A stretch of DNA of 64,000 nt from Pseudoduganella violaceinigra DSM 15887 (GTDB lineage Bacteria > Pseudomonadota > Gammaproteobacteria > Burkholderiales > Burkholderiaceae_D), in contig NZ_KE384358.1 of assembly GCF_000425385.1 (NCBI RefSeq), positions 131,623-195,622 on the forward strand, given 5' to 3'. Both the position numbers and the translations under genes were made by a program. How positions within the stretch are numbered: the stretch's first letter is position 1; each line of letters opens with the position of its first letter. The notes under the pieces were generated by a model, which saw only the letters and a list, made by a program, of their open reading frames with translations, ran no database searches and was not told the DNA's origin. Below, piece after piece: positions 47,729-57,214 of this stretch.

Positions 47729-49619
47729 ATGCCGCACCCGCGCTCCAGTCGATCATGCCGGCGCTGCCGACGAACAGGGGCTGCTGCTGCCCCAGCGGGG
47801 CGCGTACGCGCAGCTTGACTTCCTTGGGCGGCAGCAGGTAGGCCGGGCCCAGGTCCGGGTTGAACACCAGTGTGCGCACCACCATGTCGCCGGCCACCTG
47901 CCGCACCGTGCAGCGCGCGCTGCCCATGACCGCCAGTTTTTGCCGGTAGACGTGCTCGCCCAGCTCCTGCTCTTTCTGCTGCGCGGCCTGGGCTTCCTTC
48001 ATCTGCACCTGCAGCCGCGCCACCATCTTCAGCGAGGGCCCGACTTTCTGCGCCATTTTCTGGAACAGCACCAGCTGCTCCTGGTTCAGCGTCACTTCCT
48101 GCTTGCGCACCTTGCTGGCCAGCTGCAGGTAGTTGCGGATCTCCTGCTCCGCCGTGATGCTGTCCATCTGCGCCTTGCAGCGCTCGGCCTGCTGTTCATG
48201 CTTGCCGGCGCGCGCCGCGCATTCGGCCAGCTTCTCGTCGTATTTGGCGGTGTCCGGCACCATCACGTGCAGCTGCATTTCGGCCTGCTTGCGCGGACCG
48301 GCGCTGTCGATCTCGATGCGCCGCGCCGCGATGGCGCAGCCGGCCGCCAGCTTGATCAGCACTTCTTCGGCCATGATCTCGCAATTGTAAGCCTCGGTTA
48401 TCACAACGCGGGTACCGGTAATCACGCAGTTCTGCGCCTTGCCCAGCACCACCTCGCCCTGCTTTGCCTGCAGCAGCGCGCCCGAGGCCACGCCCGCCAC
48501 CCGGATATCGCCGTCGGCGTTGGACGCGCTGCCGCCCATCAGGTTCTTCTGCAGCGCGATGGTGCCGCCGCGCGAGCTGATATTGCCGAAGACGTCGGCG
48601 TGCACCGTGATATTGCCGCCCTCCACGGTGCGCTGCTCCTGGATTTCGCCGAATTCCTCGTAGTCGCCGTCCAGTTTCAGGTTGCCCGTGGTGCGCGCCG
48701 ACACGCCTTCGCGGCTGATGATCTTGGGGCCGATGGAAATGCGCTGGCTCTTGCTGTCGACGTTGATGAAGCCTTCCGTCGACGACACCAGGTAATCGAT
48801 GCCGTCATGGTGTTCGACCAGCGTGCCCTCGCCGGCCACGCTGACCAGCTCGACGTCGCGCGCCGCCGGCGGCTCGAGCAGAATGCCGGACAGCTCGAAG
48901 CCGCGCGTGCCCGGCGCCGGCGGTTCGCGCCGCAGCAGGCGCATGCCCGCCTTCACCTGCGGGAAGCGGTTCTGGAAGGTGTGCATATCGAAGCGGCCGT
49001 TGGCCAGCAGACGCGGCGCGTTGGAGCGGTGAATGCTTTCGGACACCTCCACGATGGCGGCGTCGCGCCCCGGCGCCGCCGGCAGCTTGCGCGCCACCAC
49101 CAGGCGCGCCACCTTGCGGCTGGCGATGGCCTCGCGCACGACCGCGGCATCGATGCCGAAGCGCACGCCCTTGCTCCACAAGTCGGCGACGAATTCGCCG
49201 AAGTCGAGCTGGGCCGGCACCGGCGGAATCCCCACCACATCGATGAACACCGGTTCGAAGTAATATTCCGCCTCGCCGCCGACGATGCGCACCGATTTGT
49301 ACAGTTCGCGCCGGGCGGCGGGAAACGCCACGATAGCGTCGGCAAAACGCCACAGCGGCTGGCCTTTCATGCCGTCCGGCAGCTCCGGCCCGGCGCCGTA
49401 CAGGGCGCGGATGAAGACCCCGTAATCGAGGCCGCGGAAACAGGCACCGGACAGGAACACTTGGTTGGCAGCGCCCTGCAGCGAGGCCGCTGGGGCTTCC
49501 GCCTTGAAATAGACGCCATCGGCGCGCTGAACCAGCGACGATGGCAGATCGCCGGCCGCCGCGGCGGCCGTGGCAGCATCTGCAGGCACCATGTCTCCCG
49601 ATTGGTATTCTTCGGCCAT
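47727..49619 (-). CDS. FapA/DUF342 polymer-forming domain protein, copy 2
   Basis: 630 aa. Central right-handed beta-solenoid (about 270-450; repeats such as GNITVHADVFGNISSRGGTI and AYNCEIMAEEVLIKLAAGCA) typical of DUF342/FapA proteins, then a coiled-coil region (about 455-560) and a beta-rich tail. FapA proteins take part in flagellar assembly or organise surface structures, often with c-di-GMP links. The upstream gene at 49627 encodes a paralogue of almost equal length; only 7 bases separate them, so they form an operon of tandem duplicates. Confidence 0.83.
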   Translation of the reverse strand: MAEEYQSGDMVPADAATAAAAAGDLPSSLVQRADGVYFKAEAPAASLQGAANQVFLSGACFRGLDYGVFIRALYGAGPELPDGMKGQPLWRFADAIVAFPAARRELYKSVRIVGGEAEYYFEPVFIDVVGIPPVPAQLDFGEFVADLWSKGVRFGIDAAVVREAIASRKVARLVVARKLPAAPGRDAAIVEVSESIHRSNAPRLLANGRFDMHTFQNRFPQVKAGMRLLRREPPAPGTRGFELSGILLEPPAARDVELVSVAGEGTLVEHHDGIDYLVSSTEGFINVDSKSQRISIGPKIISREGVSARTTGNLKLDGDYEEFGEIQEQRTVEGGNITVHADVFGNISSRGGTIALQKNLMGGSASNADGDIRVAGVASGALLQAKQGEVVLGKAQNCVITGTRVVITEAYNCEIMAEEVLIKLAAGCAIAARRIEIDSAGPRKQAEMQLHVMVPDTAKYDEKLAECAARAGKHEQQAERCKAQMDSITAEQEIRNYLQLASKVRKQEVTLNQEQLVLFQKMAQKVGPSLKMVARLQVQMKEAQAAQQKEQELGEHVYRQKLAVMGSARCTVRQVAGDMVVRTLVFNPDLGPAYLLPPKEVKLRVRAPLGQQQPLFVGSAGMIDWSAGAA

Positions 49620-49626
49620 TGTACGG

Positions 49627-51516
49627 CTAGGCTACACCGGCCTCAACCTGGGCGGCGCCCTGCCAGTTGACGCTGCCATGGGCGCCGGCAAAGATGGCCT
49701 GGCTGTCGCCCCGCGGGCCGCGCAGCAGGGCCTTATAGTCCTTGGGCTGCCCCATGAAATGGGCGGCCGCCGCTTCGCCCAGGGGCAAGGTGCGCACCAG
49801 CACTTCGCCGTCGACCATGCTGATGCGCACCGAGGAACGGACCGCCGCCTCACGCGTCAGGGCCTCCAGCGCGTCGCGCCGGGCGCGGGCCCCGCTCAGG
49901 GCCTCCTCGCCCAGCTTGATCGATTGCAGCAGCTGGCCGAGCGCCTTGATCTGCGGCGCCACCGCGGCCGCCACCTTTTTCAGATGCGGCACCTGGGCCG
50001 GGGTCAGGTGGATCTCGCCCTTGCGCAGCTTTTCCGTCAGCGTCAGGTAACTGCGCACCTCGGCCAATCCGTTCAGGCGCGCGTGCTCGGCGCTCCAGGC
50101 GGCGATTTTCGCCGCGTGCCCGGCCACCTCGTGTTGCAGCGCCGCCAGCTCGGCCTCATGGCCGGCGACGTCGTTCACCACCACGTAGACGAACATTTCG
50201 GTGCTCTTGCGCGGGCCGGCGCTTTCAATCGCCACGCTGCGCCCGGCGACGGCGCAGCCGATGGCCAGTTCCATGACGACTTCGTCGGCAAAGATCTCGC
50301 AATTGGAGGCCTCCGCGATCACCACCCTGGGGGCGCTGATCACGCAGCTTTCGGCCCGGCCCTTGATGGTCACGGTGCCGCAGGCGGTTTGGATGGCCGC
50401 CCCCGACGCCACGCCGTCGACGCGAATATCGCCTTTGGCGTTGATCGCCTTGCCGCCCACCAGGTTGCGGCCCAGGATGATGGTGCCGCCGCTGGAGTGG
50501 ATATTGCCGAACACATCGCCGTGCACGGTGATGTCGCTGCCGTTAACGTCGCGCAGCTCCTGCACGTCGCCAAATTCCTCGAAAGCGCCCATCAGCTCCA
50601 GGTTGCCGGTGGTGCGCCCCGACACCCCTTCGCGGCTGATGATCTTGTCGCTCAGCGCCACCTGACCGCTCTTCGGGTCCACATTCAGGAAGCCTTCGCG
50701 CGCCGCCACCAGGAACTCGCCGTCCGGCTCGCGCGCGATCAGGGTACCCTCGCCGGCAAAGCGGGCGAAATCAACGTCCTTGGGCGCCAGCGCGGCCAGC
50801 GGCTGGCCAGCGATATTGCGGCCCGGCGCGCCCGGCACGCCGGGCAGCTTTTGCAGCAGGCGCATGCCCTGCTTGATCTGCGGGAAGCGGTTCTGGAAGC
50901 TGGTCAGGTCGACCGTGCCGTCGGCGCGCTGGCGCGGCGCGTCGCTGCGGTGCAGTTCGGCAGCCAGCTCCACCACGCGCGCATCCTGCGCCGGGGTCGG
51001 CTCCAGCTCGAGCGCGGCGGCCACCCGCTCGCCCTTGGGCGCGGCCAGGGCGGCGCGGATGGCCGCCACCTGCAGGCCGAAACGCACATTCTTTTGCCAC
51101 ATATCGGCGACGAACTCGTCGAAGTCGAGCTGGGCCTGGCGCTCGGGCAGCAAGGTGCCGTCCGGCAACTCCTCGGCCGGCAGGAAAATCGGTTCAAAGA
51201 AGTATTCGGCCTCGCCGTCGCGCAGCTTGACGTTGCGGTACAGGGACTTGCGCAGGGCCGGGAACGGCTCCAGCCGCTCGGCCACGCGCAGCAGCAGGTC
51301 GGCGCTGGGCGCCAGCTCCGGCCCCACGCCGTACAGGGCGCGCGCCAGCACCGGGTAATCCAGGCCGCGCAGCACCAGGCCGCCGCGGAACAGGGCATCG
51401 ACCGCGGCGGTCAGTTCGGGCGCCAGCAGGCGCGCGTCGAGAAAGACGCCATCGGGTCGCCGGACCACGCCGGCCGGCAGCGTGCCGGTGTCATCCTGTA
51501 ATGCGGTGTGGGACAA
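49627..51516 (-). CDS. FapA/DUF342 polymer-forming domain protein, copy 1 (TTG start)
   Basis: 629 aa if started at TTG 51516, which has GGAGGAGGAG at the right distance ahead; a GTG at 51558 would add 14 residues without such a site, and the chosen start makes the length equal to its 630-aa paralogue. Same order: N-terminal region with RADGTVDLTSFQNRFPQIKQ, solenoid (VNGSDITVHGDVFGNIHSSG), helical region, beta tail ending HGSVNW. First gene of the pair. Location in cytosol or at the membrane is not certain as no signal peptide is present. Confidence 0.83.
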   Translation of the reverse strand: MSHTALQDDTGTLPAGVVRRPDGVFLDARLLAPELTAAVDALFRGGLVLRGLDYPVLARALYGVGPELAPSADLLLRVAERLEPFPALRKSLYRNVKLRDGEAEYFFEPIFLPAEELPDGTLLPERQAQLDFDEFVADMWQKNVRFGLQVAAIRAALAAPKGERVAAALELEPTPAQDARVVELAAELHRSDAPRQRADGTVDLTSFQNRFPQIKQGMRLLQKLPGVPGAPGRNIAGQPLAALAPKDVDFARFAGEGTLIAREPDGEFLVAAREGFLNVDPKSGQVALSDKIISREGVSGRTTGNLELMGAFEEFGDVQELRDVNGSDITVHGDVFGNIHSSGGTIILGRNLVGGKAINAKGDIRVDGVASGAAIQTACGTVTIKGRAESCVISAPRVVIAEASNCEIFADEVVMELAIGCAVAGRSVAIESAGPRKSTEMFVYVVVNDVAGHEAELAALQHEVAGHAAKIAAWSAEHARLNGLAEVRSYLTLTEKLRKGEIHLTPAQVPHLKKVAAAVAPQIKALGQLLQSIKLGEEALSGARARRDALEALTREAAVRSSVRISMVDGEVLVRTLPLGEAAAAHFMGQPKDYKALLRGPRGDSQAIFAGAHGSVNWQGAAQVEAGVA

Positions 51517-51653
51517 AGCTCCTCCTCCAGTGCCCTGAGTATGGGCGCGCCCGGGCACATTGTCTTGCGGGCAATCAATATTACACGCAAAACATCAAAT
51601 TTCGGAGGCTTTTGGCGCCAGGCGCTTGCTTGGCGTTACGTAAATGTCACACT

Positions 51654-52001
51654 TCAGCGCCGCGGCGGCAGGGAATAGACCTGTTGGCCCGCCTCATTGA
51701 TCTGGCGGCGCAGGTCGCGGCGTTCGTCGGGGGTCATGCGGCCCATGCGGCGCGAGGCGTCGCCGTTATCGCGGTATTCTTCCATGCGGCGCCGTTCTTC
51801 CTGGCGCGCTTCGCGGGCTTCATACTGGCGCGCGTCCCGCTCTTCGGCCCAGCGGTTGTCGCGCCGCGCTTCCCTTGGCTGCGGCTGAATGTTCTGCCGT
51901 TCCGACTGCGCCTGCGCGCTGGCCGCCAGGGTGCAGCACAGGCTGGCGCACAATGCTGCCGCAGCCGCTTTGCCCAATCCCATTTTTGCACCAAGTTTCA
52001 T
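51654..52001 (-). CDS. Small secreted, highly charged protein of unknown function
   Basis: 115 aa from ATG 52001. Signal peptide (MKLGAKMGLGKAAAAALCAS onward, ending SAQAQ), then an Arg/Glu-rich helical region (EERDARQYEAREARQEERRR) and the ending MTPDERRDLRRQINEAGQQV. Small Burkholderiales proteins with this MTPDERR ending are common and probably periplasmic; function unknown. Divergent from ompR. Confidence 0.72.
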   Translation of the reverse strand: MKLGAKMGLGKAAAAALCASLCCTLAASAQAQSERQNIQPQPREARRDNRWAEERDARQYEAREARQEERRRMEEYRDNGDASRRMGRMTPDERRDLRRQINEAGQQVYSLPPRR

Positions 52002-52186
52002 CGCGGTCCTCGTCGTACTAGCCGTATCCATGCCCGCAGTGTATGCGCTCCCACTATCGATAGTAAGTGCGGCGGGGTAAAGTTTGTAAGAATTTGTAAT
52101 GAGTTTTCACCGGTATGGCGCCGGCGCTGAATATGACGTTACCATAGCGACATGCATCTGACAATTCAACAAGCTCACACTCCCCT

Positions 52187-52951
52187 ATGAATACCACCAC
52201 TACCCCTCCAGCGGCCGCCGGCGGCCAGTCGGGCCACCAGGCCAAGATCATGGTGGTGGACGACGACGTCCGCCTGCGCGACCTGTTGCGCCGCTACCTG
52301 ACCGAGCAAGGCTTCAACGTCGTCACCGCCGAAAACGCCACCGCCATGAACAAGCTGTGGCTGCGCGAGCGCTACGACCTGCTGGTGCTGGACCTGATGC
52401 TGCCCGGCGAAGACGGCCTGTCGATCTGCCGCCGCCTGCGCGGCGCCGGCGACCAGACCCCGATCATCATGCTGACCGCCAAGGGCGAGGACGTGGACCG
52501 CATCGTCGGCCTGGAAATGGGCGCCGACGACTACCTGCCCAAGCCCTTCAATCCGCGCGAGCTGGTGGCCCGCATCGGCGCCGTGCTGCGCCGCAAGCAG
52601 CCCGACGAAATCCCGGGTGCGCCGTCGGAACATCCGCAATCGTTCGAGTTCGGCCAGTTCGTGCTGGACCTGGGCACCCGCACCCTGAAAAAGAACGGCG
52701 AGACCGTGCCCCTGACCACCGGCGAATTCTCGGTGCTGAAAGTGTTTGCGCGCCATGCGCGCCAGCCGCTGTCGCGCGAAAAGCTGATGGAACTGGCGCG
52801 CGGCCGCGAGTACGAGGTGTTCGACCGCAGCCTGGACGTGCAGATTTCCCGCCTGCGCAAGCTGATCGAGCCGGACCCGTCCAGCCCGCTGTACATCCAG
52901 ACCGTGTGGGGCCTGGGCTATGTCTTCATCCCTGAGGGCCAGCCACGCTGA
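52187..52951 (+). CDS. ompR: Response regulator OmpR
   Basis: 254 aa: receiver domain (about 20-135; DDD acidic pocket at 25-27, phospho-Asp69 in LVLDLMLPGEDG, Lys in PKPFNPREL) and OmpR-type winged helix (about 155-248; LTTGEFSVLKVF, DVQISRLRKLIE, VWGLGYVF). High resemblance to OmpR itself; controls outer-membrane and envelope genes with the next kinase. Start preceded by CTCCCCT-type spacer without strong SD. Confidence 0.93.
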   Translation: MNTTTTPPAAAGGQSGHQAKIMVVDDDVRLRDLLRRYLTEQGFNVVTAENATAMNKLWLRERYDLLVLDLMLPGEDGLSICRRLRGAGDQTPIIMLTAKGEDVDRIVGLEMGADDYLPKPFNPRELVARIGAVLRRKQPDEIPGAPSEHPQSFEFGQFVLDLGTRTLKKNGETVPLTTGEFSVLKVFARHARQPLSREKLMELARGREYEVFDRSLDVQISRLRKLIEPDPSSPLYIQTVWGLGYVFIPEGQPR

Positions 52952-52964
52952 TTCCGCACCGCCG

Positions 52965-54311
52965 ATGACATTCCGCCTGCCGCGCCCGGCGTCGCTGACC
53001 AGCGGCCTGTTCTGGCGCACCTTCCTGTTGCTGAGCGTGCTGACCACGCTCTCCATGTCCGCCTGGTTCGGCATGGTCAACTACGTCCAGCGCGAACCGC
53101 TGGCGCAGCAGACCGCCGCCCAGGTGGTGTCGGTGGTCACCATCACGCGTGCCGCCCTGACCCACTCCGCCACCGACCTGCGGCGCGAGCTGCTGTTCGA
53201 GCTGGTGTCGAACGAAGGCATCCGCGTCTTCACCATGGAAGACGACGACGAGGTTGCCGCGGCGCCGAACACCGGGCTGATGGCCGATATCCAGAGCCTG
53301 GTCAAGGCCAAGCTGGGCCCGGACACCCGCTTTTCCTCGGAAGTGAACGGCGTGCCCGGCTACTGGGTCAGCTTCAAGATCGCCGATGACCGCTACTGGC
53401 TGATGCTCGAGCGCGAGCGCCTGCAGGGCCCGGTTGAGTGGCTGGGCTGGGCCGGCGTGGTATCCGTGGTGTCCCTGCTGGGCGCGGCCCTGATTTCCAG
53501 TCTGATCAACCTGCCGCTGCAACGCCTGACCGCCGCCGCCCGCGAAATCGCCCAGGGCCGCCGGCCCGAACCGCTGCCCGAAGTCGGCCCGCAGGAAGTG
53601 CGCCAGGCCAACCGCTCCTTCAACCAGATGGTGGACGACCTGCAGCAGGTCGAATCGGACCGCGCCGTGATCCTGGCCGGCATTTCGCACGACCTGCGCA
53701 CCCCGCTGGCGCGCATGCAGCTGGAAGTGGAAATGGCCAACCTGTCGCAGGAGGCGCGCGAAGGCATGCAGTCCGATATTGCGCAGATGGATGCCATCAT
53801 TGCCCAGTTCCTGGACTACGCCAAGCCGACTGAAGCGGCCAGCTTCATCAATGTGAATATGGCTGAGCTGCTATCGGACTGCGCGCATGAAGCGGGCCGG
53901 CACGCCGATGTGACGGTGACGGCGGAGCTGCCGGAACACGCCCATGTGCTGGGCAATGCCACCGACCTCAAGCGCGTAATCGCCAACCTGGTGGAAAACG
54001 CGCGGCGCTACGGCAAGACGCCCGGTTCCGACCTGGCCGAGATCGATATCAAATGCAGCGTGCGCGGCATGCATACCGCCAAGCGGGTGGTGGTGGAGGT
54101 GCAGGACCATGGCGTCGGCGTGCCAGAGGACCAGATTGCGCAGCTGCTGAAGCCGTTTACCCGGCTCGATACGGCGCGCGGGCAGGCCAATGGGGCGGGC
54201 CTGGGGCTGGCGATTGTCGACCGCGTGCTGTCACGCCATGAGGCTGAGCTGGAGGTTGCCAACCGGGAAGGTGGCGGGCTCAAATTTACGATCACCTTGC
54301 GGGCGCTTTAA
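52965..54311 (+). CDS. envZ: Osmosensing-type histidine kinase EnvZ
   Basis: 448 aa from ATG 52965; an alternative ATG at 52920 would overlap ompR by 32 bases. Two transmembrane helices (about 20-40 and 160-180) enclose a periplasmic domain, then HAMP (NLPLQRLTAAAREIAQGRRP), dimerisation box with His242 (GISHDLRTPLARMQLEVEM) and ATPase motifs N (NLVENARRYG), G1 (DHGVGVPEDQ) and G2 (GAGLGLAI). Kinase/phosphatase for the adjacent OmpR. Confidence 0.93.
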   Translation: MTFRLPRPASLTSGLFWRTFLLLSVLTTLSMSAWFGMVNYVQREPLAQQTAAQVVSVVTITRAALTHSATDLRRELLFELVSNEGIRVFTMEDDDEVAAAPNTGLMADIQSLVKAKLGPDTRFSSEVNGVPGYWVSFKIADDRYWLMLERERLQGPVEWLGWAGVVSVVSLLGAALISSLINLPLQRLTAAAREIAQGRRPEPLPEVGPQEVRQANRSFNQMVDDLQQVESDRAVILAGISHDLRTPLARMQLEVEMANLSQEAREGMQSDIAQMDAIIAQFLDYAKPTEAASFINVNMAELLSDCAHEAGRHADVTVTAELPEHAHVLGNATDLKRVIANLVENARRYGKTPGSDLAEIDIKCSVRGMHTAKRVVVEVQDHGVGVPEDQIAQLLKPFTRLDTARGQANGAGLGLAIVDRVLSRHEAELEVANREGGGLKFTITLRAL

Positions 54312-54393
54312 AACCGCCTGCCCAGCCATCGGGCTTGCCGCTTCCAGGCCTTGCCTCGACCGGAAATGGCCGGGATAAAAAATTTTGTAATCG

Positions 54394-54420
54394 TGTCGAT
54401 CTGGCGCCGCGCCGTTCGTC
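54394..54420 (+). promoter_or_regulatory. Predicted ECF42-type promoter (TGTCGA-N17-CGTC)
   Basis: TGTCGA at 54394-54399 and CGTC at 54417-54420, spacer 17. It lies 60 bases ahead of the VOC gene that opens the YciI operon. Known ECF42 promoters have TGTCGA in the -35 region and CGA/TC in the -10 region. Same motif and spacing as 28455-28429. Confidence 0.75.
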
Positions 54421-54480
54421 GTGGGAATATGGAGGCCGCAGATAGCGTCCTCTTTCCTCAACTACGAATGGAGAATGACC

Positions 54481-54963
54481 ATGACTGTCAAAGCGATCCC
54501 AGAAGGTATGCGCACGATCACCCCTCACCTCGTTTGCGAGGGCGCCGCCGCCGCCATTGATTTCTACAAGAAAGCGTTCAATGCCGTCGAAAATTCCCGC
54601 ATGCCGGCGCCGGACGGCCGCATCATGCACGCCCAGATCCAGATTGGCGACTCCGTCATCATGCTGGTCGACGATTTCCCCGACCATGGCTGCTTCGGTC
54701 CCAAGAAACTGAATGGCACGCCGGTCACGATCCATCTGTATGTGCCCGACGTGGACGCGACCTACGCCCAGGCCGTCAAGGCCGGCGCCACGGCCAAGAT
54801 GCCGCCGGCCGACATGTTCTGGGGCGACCGCTACGGCGTGCTGATCGATCCGTTCGGCCATTCCTGGTCCGTCGCCACCCACAAGCGCGACCTGACGCCC
54901 GAACAGATGGAACAGGGCATGAAGGAAATGATGAGCAACGCGCCCGACTGCGCCAAAGCGTGA
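54481..54963 (+). CDS. PhnB-like VOC protein, first gene of the YciI operon
   Basis: 160 aa from ATG 54481 with GGAG 7 bases ahead. PhnB-type VOC domain: ITPHLVCEGAAAAIDFYKKA, IGDSVIMLVDDFPDHGCFGP, HLYVPDVDATYAQAVKAGAT, and FWGDRYGVLIDPFGHSWSVA. Second PhnB-like gene of this window. Such proteins are regular companions of YciI/DGPF proteins and ECF42 sigma factors. Three genes here are closely spaced (17 and 11 bases). Confidence 0.9.
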   Translation: MTVKAIPEGMRTITPHLVCEGAAAAIDFYKKAFNAVENSRMPAPDGRIMHAQIQIGDSVIMLVDDFPDHGCFGPKKLNGTPVTIHLYVPDVDATYAQAVKAGATAKMPPADMFWGDRYGVLIDPFGHSWSVATHKRDLTPEQMEQGMKEMMSNAPDCAKA

Positions 54964-54980
54964 GGAAAGGAACAGCCACC

Positions 54981-55406
54981 ATGCGATTCATGCTCATCGT
55001 AAAAGCCACCCCGGAATCCGAGGCCGGCAAGATGCCCAAAACCGAACTGCTTGAAGCGATGGGCAAGTTCAACGAAGAACTGGTCAACGCCGGCGTGCTG
55101 CTGGCCGGCGAAGGCTTGCACCCCAGCTCGCGCGGCGCCCGCGTGCATTTCTCGGGCAGCCAGCGCACCGTGGTCGACGGCCCGTTCTCGGAAACCAAGG
55201 AACTGATCGCCGGCTTCTGGCTGATTCAGGTAAAGTCGCTGGCCGAAGCCATCGAATGGGTCAAGCGCTGCCCCAATCCGATGGAAAGCGACTCCGATAT
55301 TGAAATCCGCCAGGTCTTCGAGGCCGAGGATTTCGGCGCCGAATTCACGCCCGAACTGCGTGAACAGGAAGCGCGTATCGCCAGCAAAATCGCAGCGCCT
55401 GTTTAA
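54981..55406 (+). CDS. YciI/DGPF-domain protein
   Basis: 141 aa from ATG 54981 with GGAAAGGAA ahead. Single YCII domain, MRFMLIVKATPESEAGKMPK, with the diagnostic DGPFSETKELIAGFWLIQ (DGPF motif). Fold of dimeric alpha-beta barrels; catalytic role unknown. DGPF proteins are the main genomic partners of ECF42 sigma factors. Confidence 0.92.
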   Translation: MRFMLIVKATPESEAGKMPKTELLEAMGKFNEELVNAGVLLAGEGLHPSSRGARVHFSGSQRTVVDGPFSETKELIAGFWLIQVKSLAEAIEWVKRCPNPMESDSDIEIRQVFEAEDFGAEFTPELREQEARIASKIAAPV

Positions 55407-55417
55407 AGGAGAGTGAG

Positions 55418-56110
55418 ATGCAGTACATGGTCATCCGCAAGGCCGACGCCACGTCGGAACTGGACAGCTTCCCGTCCGCTGAACTGGTGCAGGCCGTGCC
55501 GGGGGCCAAGTGGCTGCGTCCCAGCGCCGACGGCGGCCTGCGCATGCGCCGCCGCGACGGGCAATGGCTGTACGAGGAAGGCCCGTTCGCCGACGTCAGC
55601 GTGGCCGGCTTCACCTTCATCGAGGCGGAAGACCGCCGCGCCGCCAGCGAACTGGCGGCGCGCTGGCCCTCGGCCGATGCCGAAGGCAGCGCCACGGTCG
55701 AAGTGCGCGAAGCCGGCTGTCCCGGCGGCTGCGTCGGCTTCGACACCGGCAAGGCGCCGCAGCATGGCGCCTGGGCCATCCTGCTGCGCTCGGACCCGGT
55801 GGCGGAGCAGGATCTCGAACCGCCCACCGTGGTGATCGACATCATGAACCGCGCCAACAACGCCGGCATCGCGGCCGGGATTGCGCTGTCCGGCGAGGGG
55901 CTGAAGTCCACCGCGCGCGGCGCGCGCGTCCAATTCAGCGGCGGCAAGCCCTTGATCACCGACGGTCCCTTCGCCGAAGTGAAGGAACTGATCGCCGGCT
56001 ATTGGGCGCTCGACGTGGCGACGCGCGACGCGGCGATTGCCTGGGTCAAGTCCTATCCCTACCCTCACCCGGGCGATATGGAAGTGGAGCTGCGCAAGGT
56101 CGCGCTCTAA
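55418..56110 (+). CDS. Two-domain YciI/DGPF protein
   Basis: 230 aa with AAAGGAGAG just ahead. The second half (about 112-230) is a normal YCII domain with DGPFAEVKELIAGYWALD. The first half (QYMVIRKADATSELDSFPSA, EEGPFADVSVAGFTFIEAED) is a diverged YCII domain with EGPF in place of DGPF. A fusion of this kind could form an intramolecular dimer. The TAA stop lies at the edge of the third copy of the 106-bp TIR element. Confidence 0.85.
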   Translation: MQYMVIRKADATSELDSFPSAELVQAVPGAKWLRPSADGGLRMRRRDGQWLYEEGPFADVSVAGFTFIEAEDRRAASELAARWPSADAEGSATVEVREAGCPGGCVGFDTGKAPQHGAWAILLRSDPVAEQDLEPPTVVIDIMNRANNAGIAAGIALSGEGLKSTARGARVQFSGGKPLITDGPFAEVKELIAGYWALDVATRDAAIAWVKSYPYPHPGDMEVELRKVAL

Positions 56111-56213
56111 GAGGCCGTTTCAACATGGGCGTGGCTAGGCGCAGCGACGAAGGCAGTGCGCCTGCACGGCAAGCAGCTGCCACATCGCCATGGCCGTTTT
56201 GAACGGCCTCTAA
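56108..56213. repeat. About 106-bp element with terminal inverted repeats, copy 3 (inverted)
   Basis: Same ends (TAAGAGGCCGTTTCAACATG and AACGGCCTCTAA) but the interior is in the opposite orientation to copies 1 and 2 (GCGTGGCTAGGCGCAGCGAC first). It carries the TAA of the YciI gene at 56108-56110 and the TAG of the LacI gene at 56210-56212. Confidence 0.88.
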
Positions 56214-57214
56214 GCGCGCGCCGCGGTGGAAGCGCGCAGCACCAGCTGCGCGTTGATCACCGTCAGCGCTTCGGCTTGGTTGCCCTCGATGGTGGCGATC
56301 AGTTTCCGCATCGCCGCCGCCCCCATATGCTCGCTGTGCAGGTCCACGCTGGTGAGCGCCGGCGAGGCGAAACTGCCGAACTGGATATTGTCGAAGCCGA
56401 CCACGGAGATATCTTCCGGCACGCGGAAGCCCAGCACCTGCGCGGCTTTCATGAAGCCCAGCGCCAGCAGGTCGTTGAAGCAAACCAGGGCATCGGGCGG
56501 CTGGCGGCCCAGCAGGATCGCGGAACACAGCTTCTCTCCGGCCGCGGCCGTCGGCGCTTCGGCATCGAACACATTCAGCTCCAGTCCCTGCGCATCGAGG
56601 GCCTCGCGCACGCCCGCCATGCGCTCGCGGTCGCGGCGCGAATTGGAGAATCCCATATAGGCGTAACGCTGGTGGCCTTGCGACAGCAAATGGCGCGTGA
56701 CCATGTACGCCCCCAGCTGGTCGTCGCTGGCCACGGCGGGCAGCTTGATCAGGTCCGGGCGGCCGAAAAATACCGCGGGACGATCCAGGGCCAGCAGCCA
56801 TCCCAGCTCTTCCTCCGGGGTGCGCGAGTAGACGATCATGCCATCCACCCGGCGGCTCAAGGCTTCCAGCAACTGGCGTTCGCGCTCCGGGGTTTCCTCG
56901 GTGTCGACCAGGAGCAAGGTGTAGCCATGGTCCTGCGCCACGCGGTTGGCGCCTTTCACCACGCTGGCGTAATGGGGATTCGTGATATCGAGCACCGACA
57001 GGCCGATGGCCTTGGTGCGGCCGGTGATCATCGACTGCGCCATCGGGTTGGAGCGGTAGCCCAGTTCCTCGATCACGCTGGAAATGCGGGCCTCGACGGC
57101 CGGCGAGAAGCGCTGCGTAGCGTTGACGAACTTGGAAACCGTGGCGGTGGAGACGCCTGCGGCGGCCGCCACATCCCGGATGGTCGCTACGCTCTTCTTC
57201 ATCGGACGTGTCAT
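56210..57214 (-). CDS. LacI/GalR-family transcriptional regulator
   Basis: 334 aa from ATG 57214 (or 57202). Helix-turn-helix and hinge (ATIRDVAAAAGVSTATVSKF, then IEELGYRSNPMAQS), then a periplasmic-binding-type effector domain (TKAIGLSVLDITNPHYASVV, DISVVGFDNIQFGSFASPAL). No sugar genes nearby, so target unknown; may act on the divergent sigma gene. It lies between the YciI operon and the ECF42 sigma gene, which usually stand together. Confidence 0.9.
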   Translation of the reverse strand: MTRPMKKSVATIRDVAAAAGVSTATVSKFVNATQRFSPAVEARISSVIEELGYRSNPMAQSMITGRTKAIGLSVLDITNPHYASVVKGANRVAQDHGYTLLLVDTEETPERERQLLEALSRRVDGMIVYSRTPEEELGWLLALDRPAVFFGRPDLIKLPAVASDDQLGAYMVTRHLLSQGHQRYAYMGFSNSRRDRERMAGVREALDAQGLELNVFDAEAPTAAAGEKLCSAILLGRQPPDALVCFNDLLALGFMKAAQVLGFRVPEDISVVGFDNIQFGSFASPALTSVDLHSEHMGAAAMRKLIATIEGNQAEALTVINAQLVLRASTAARA

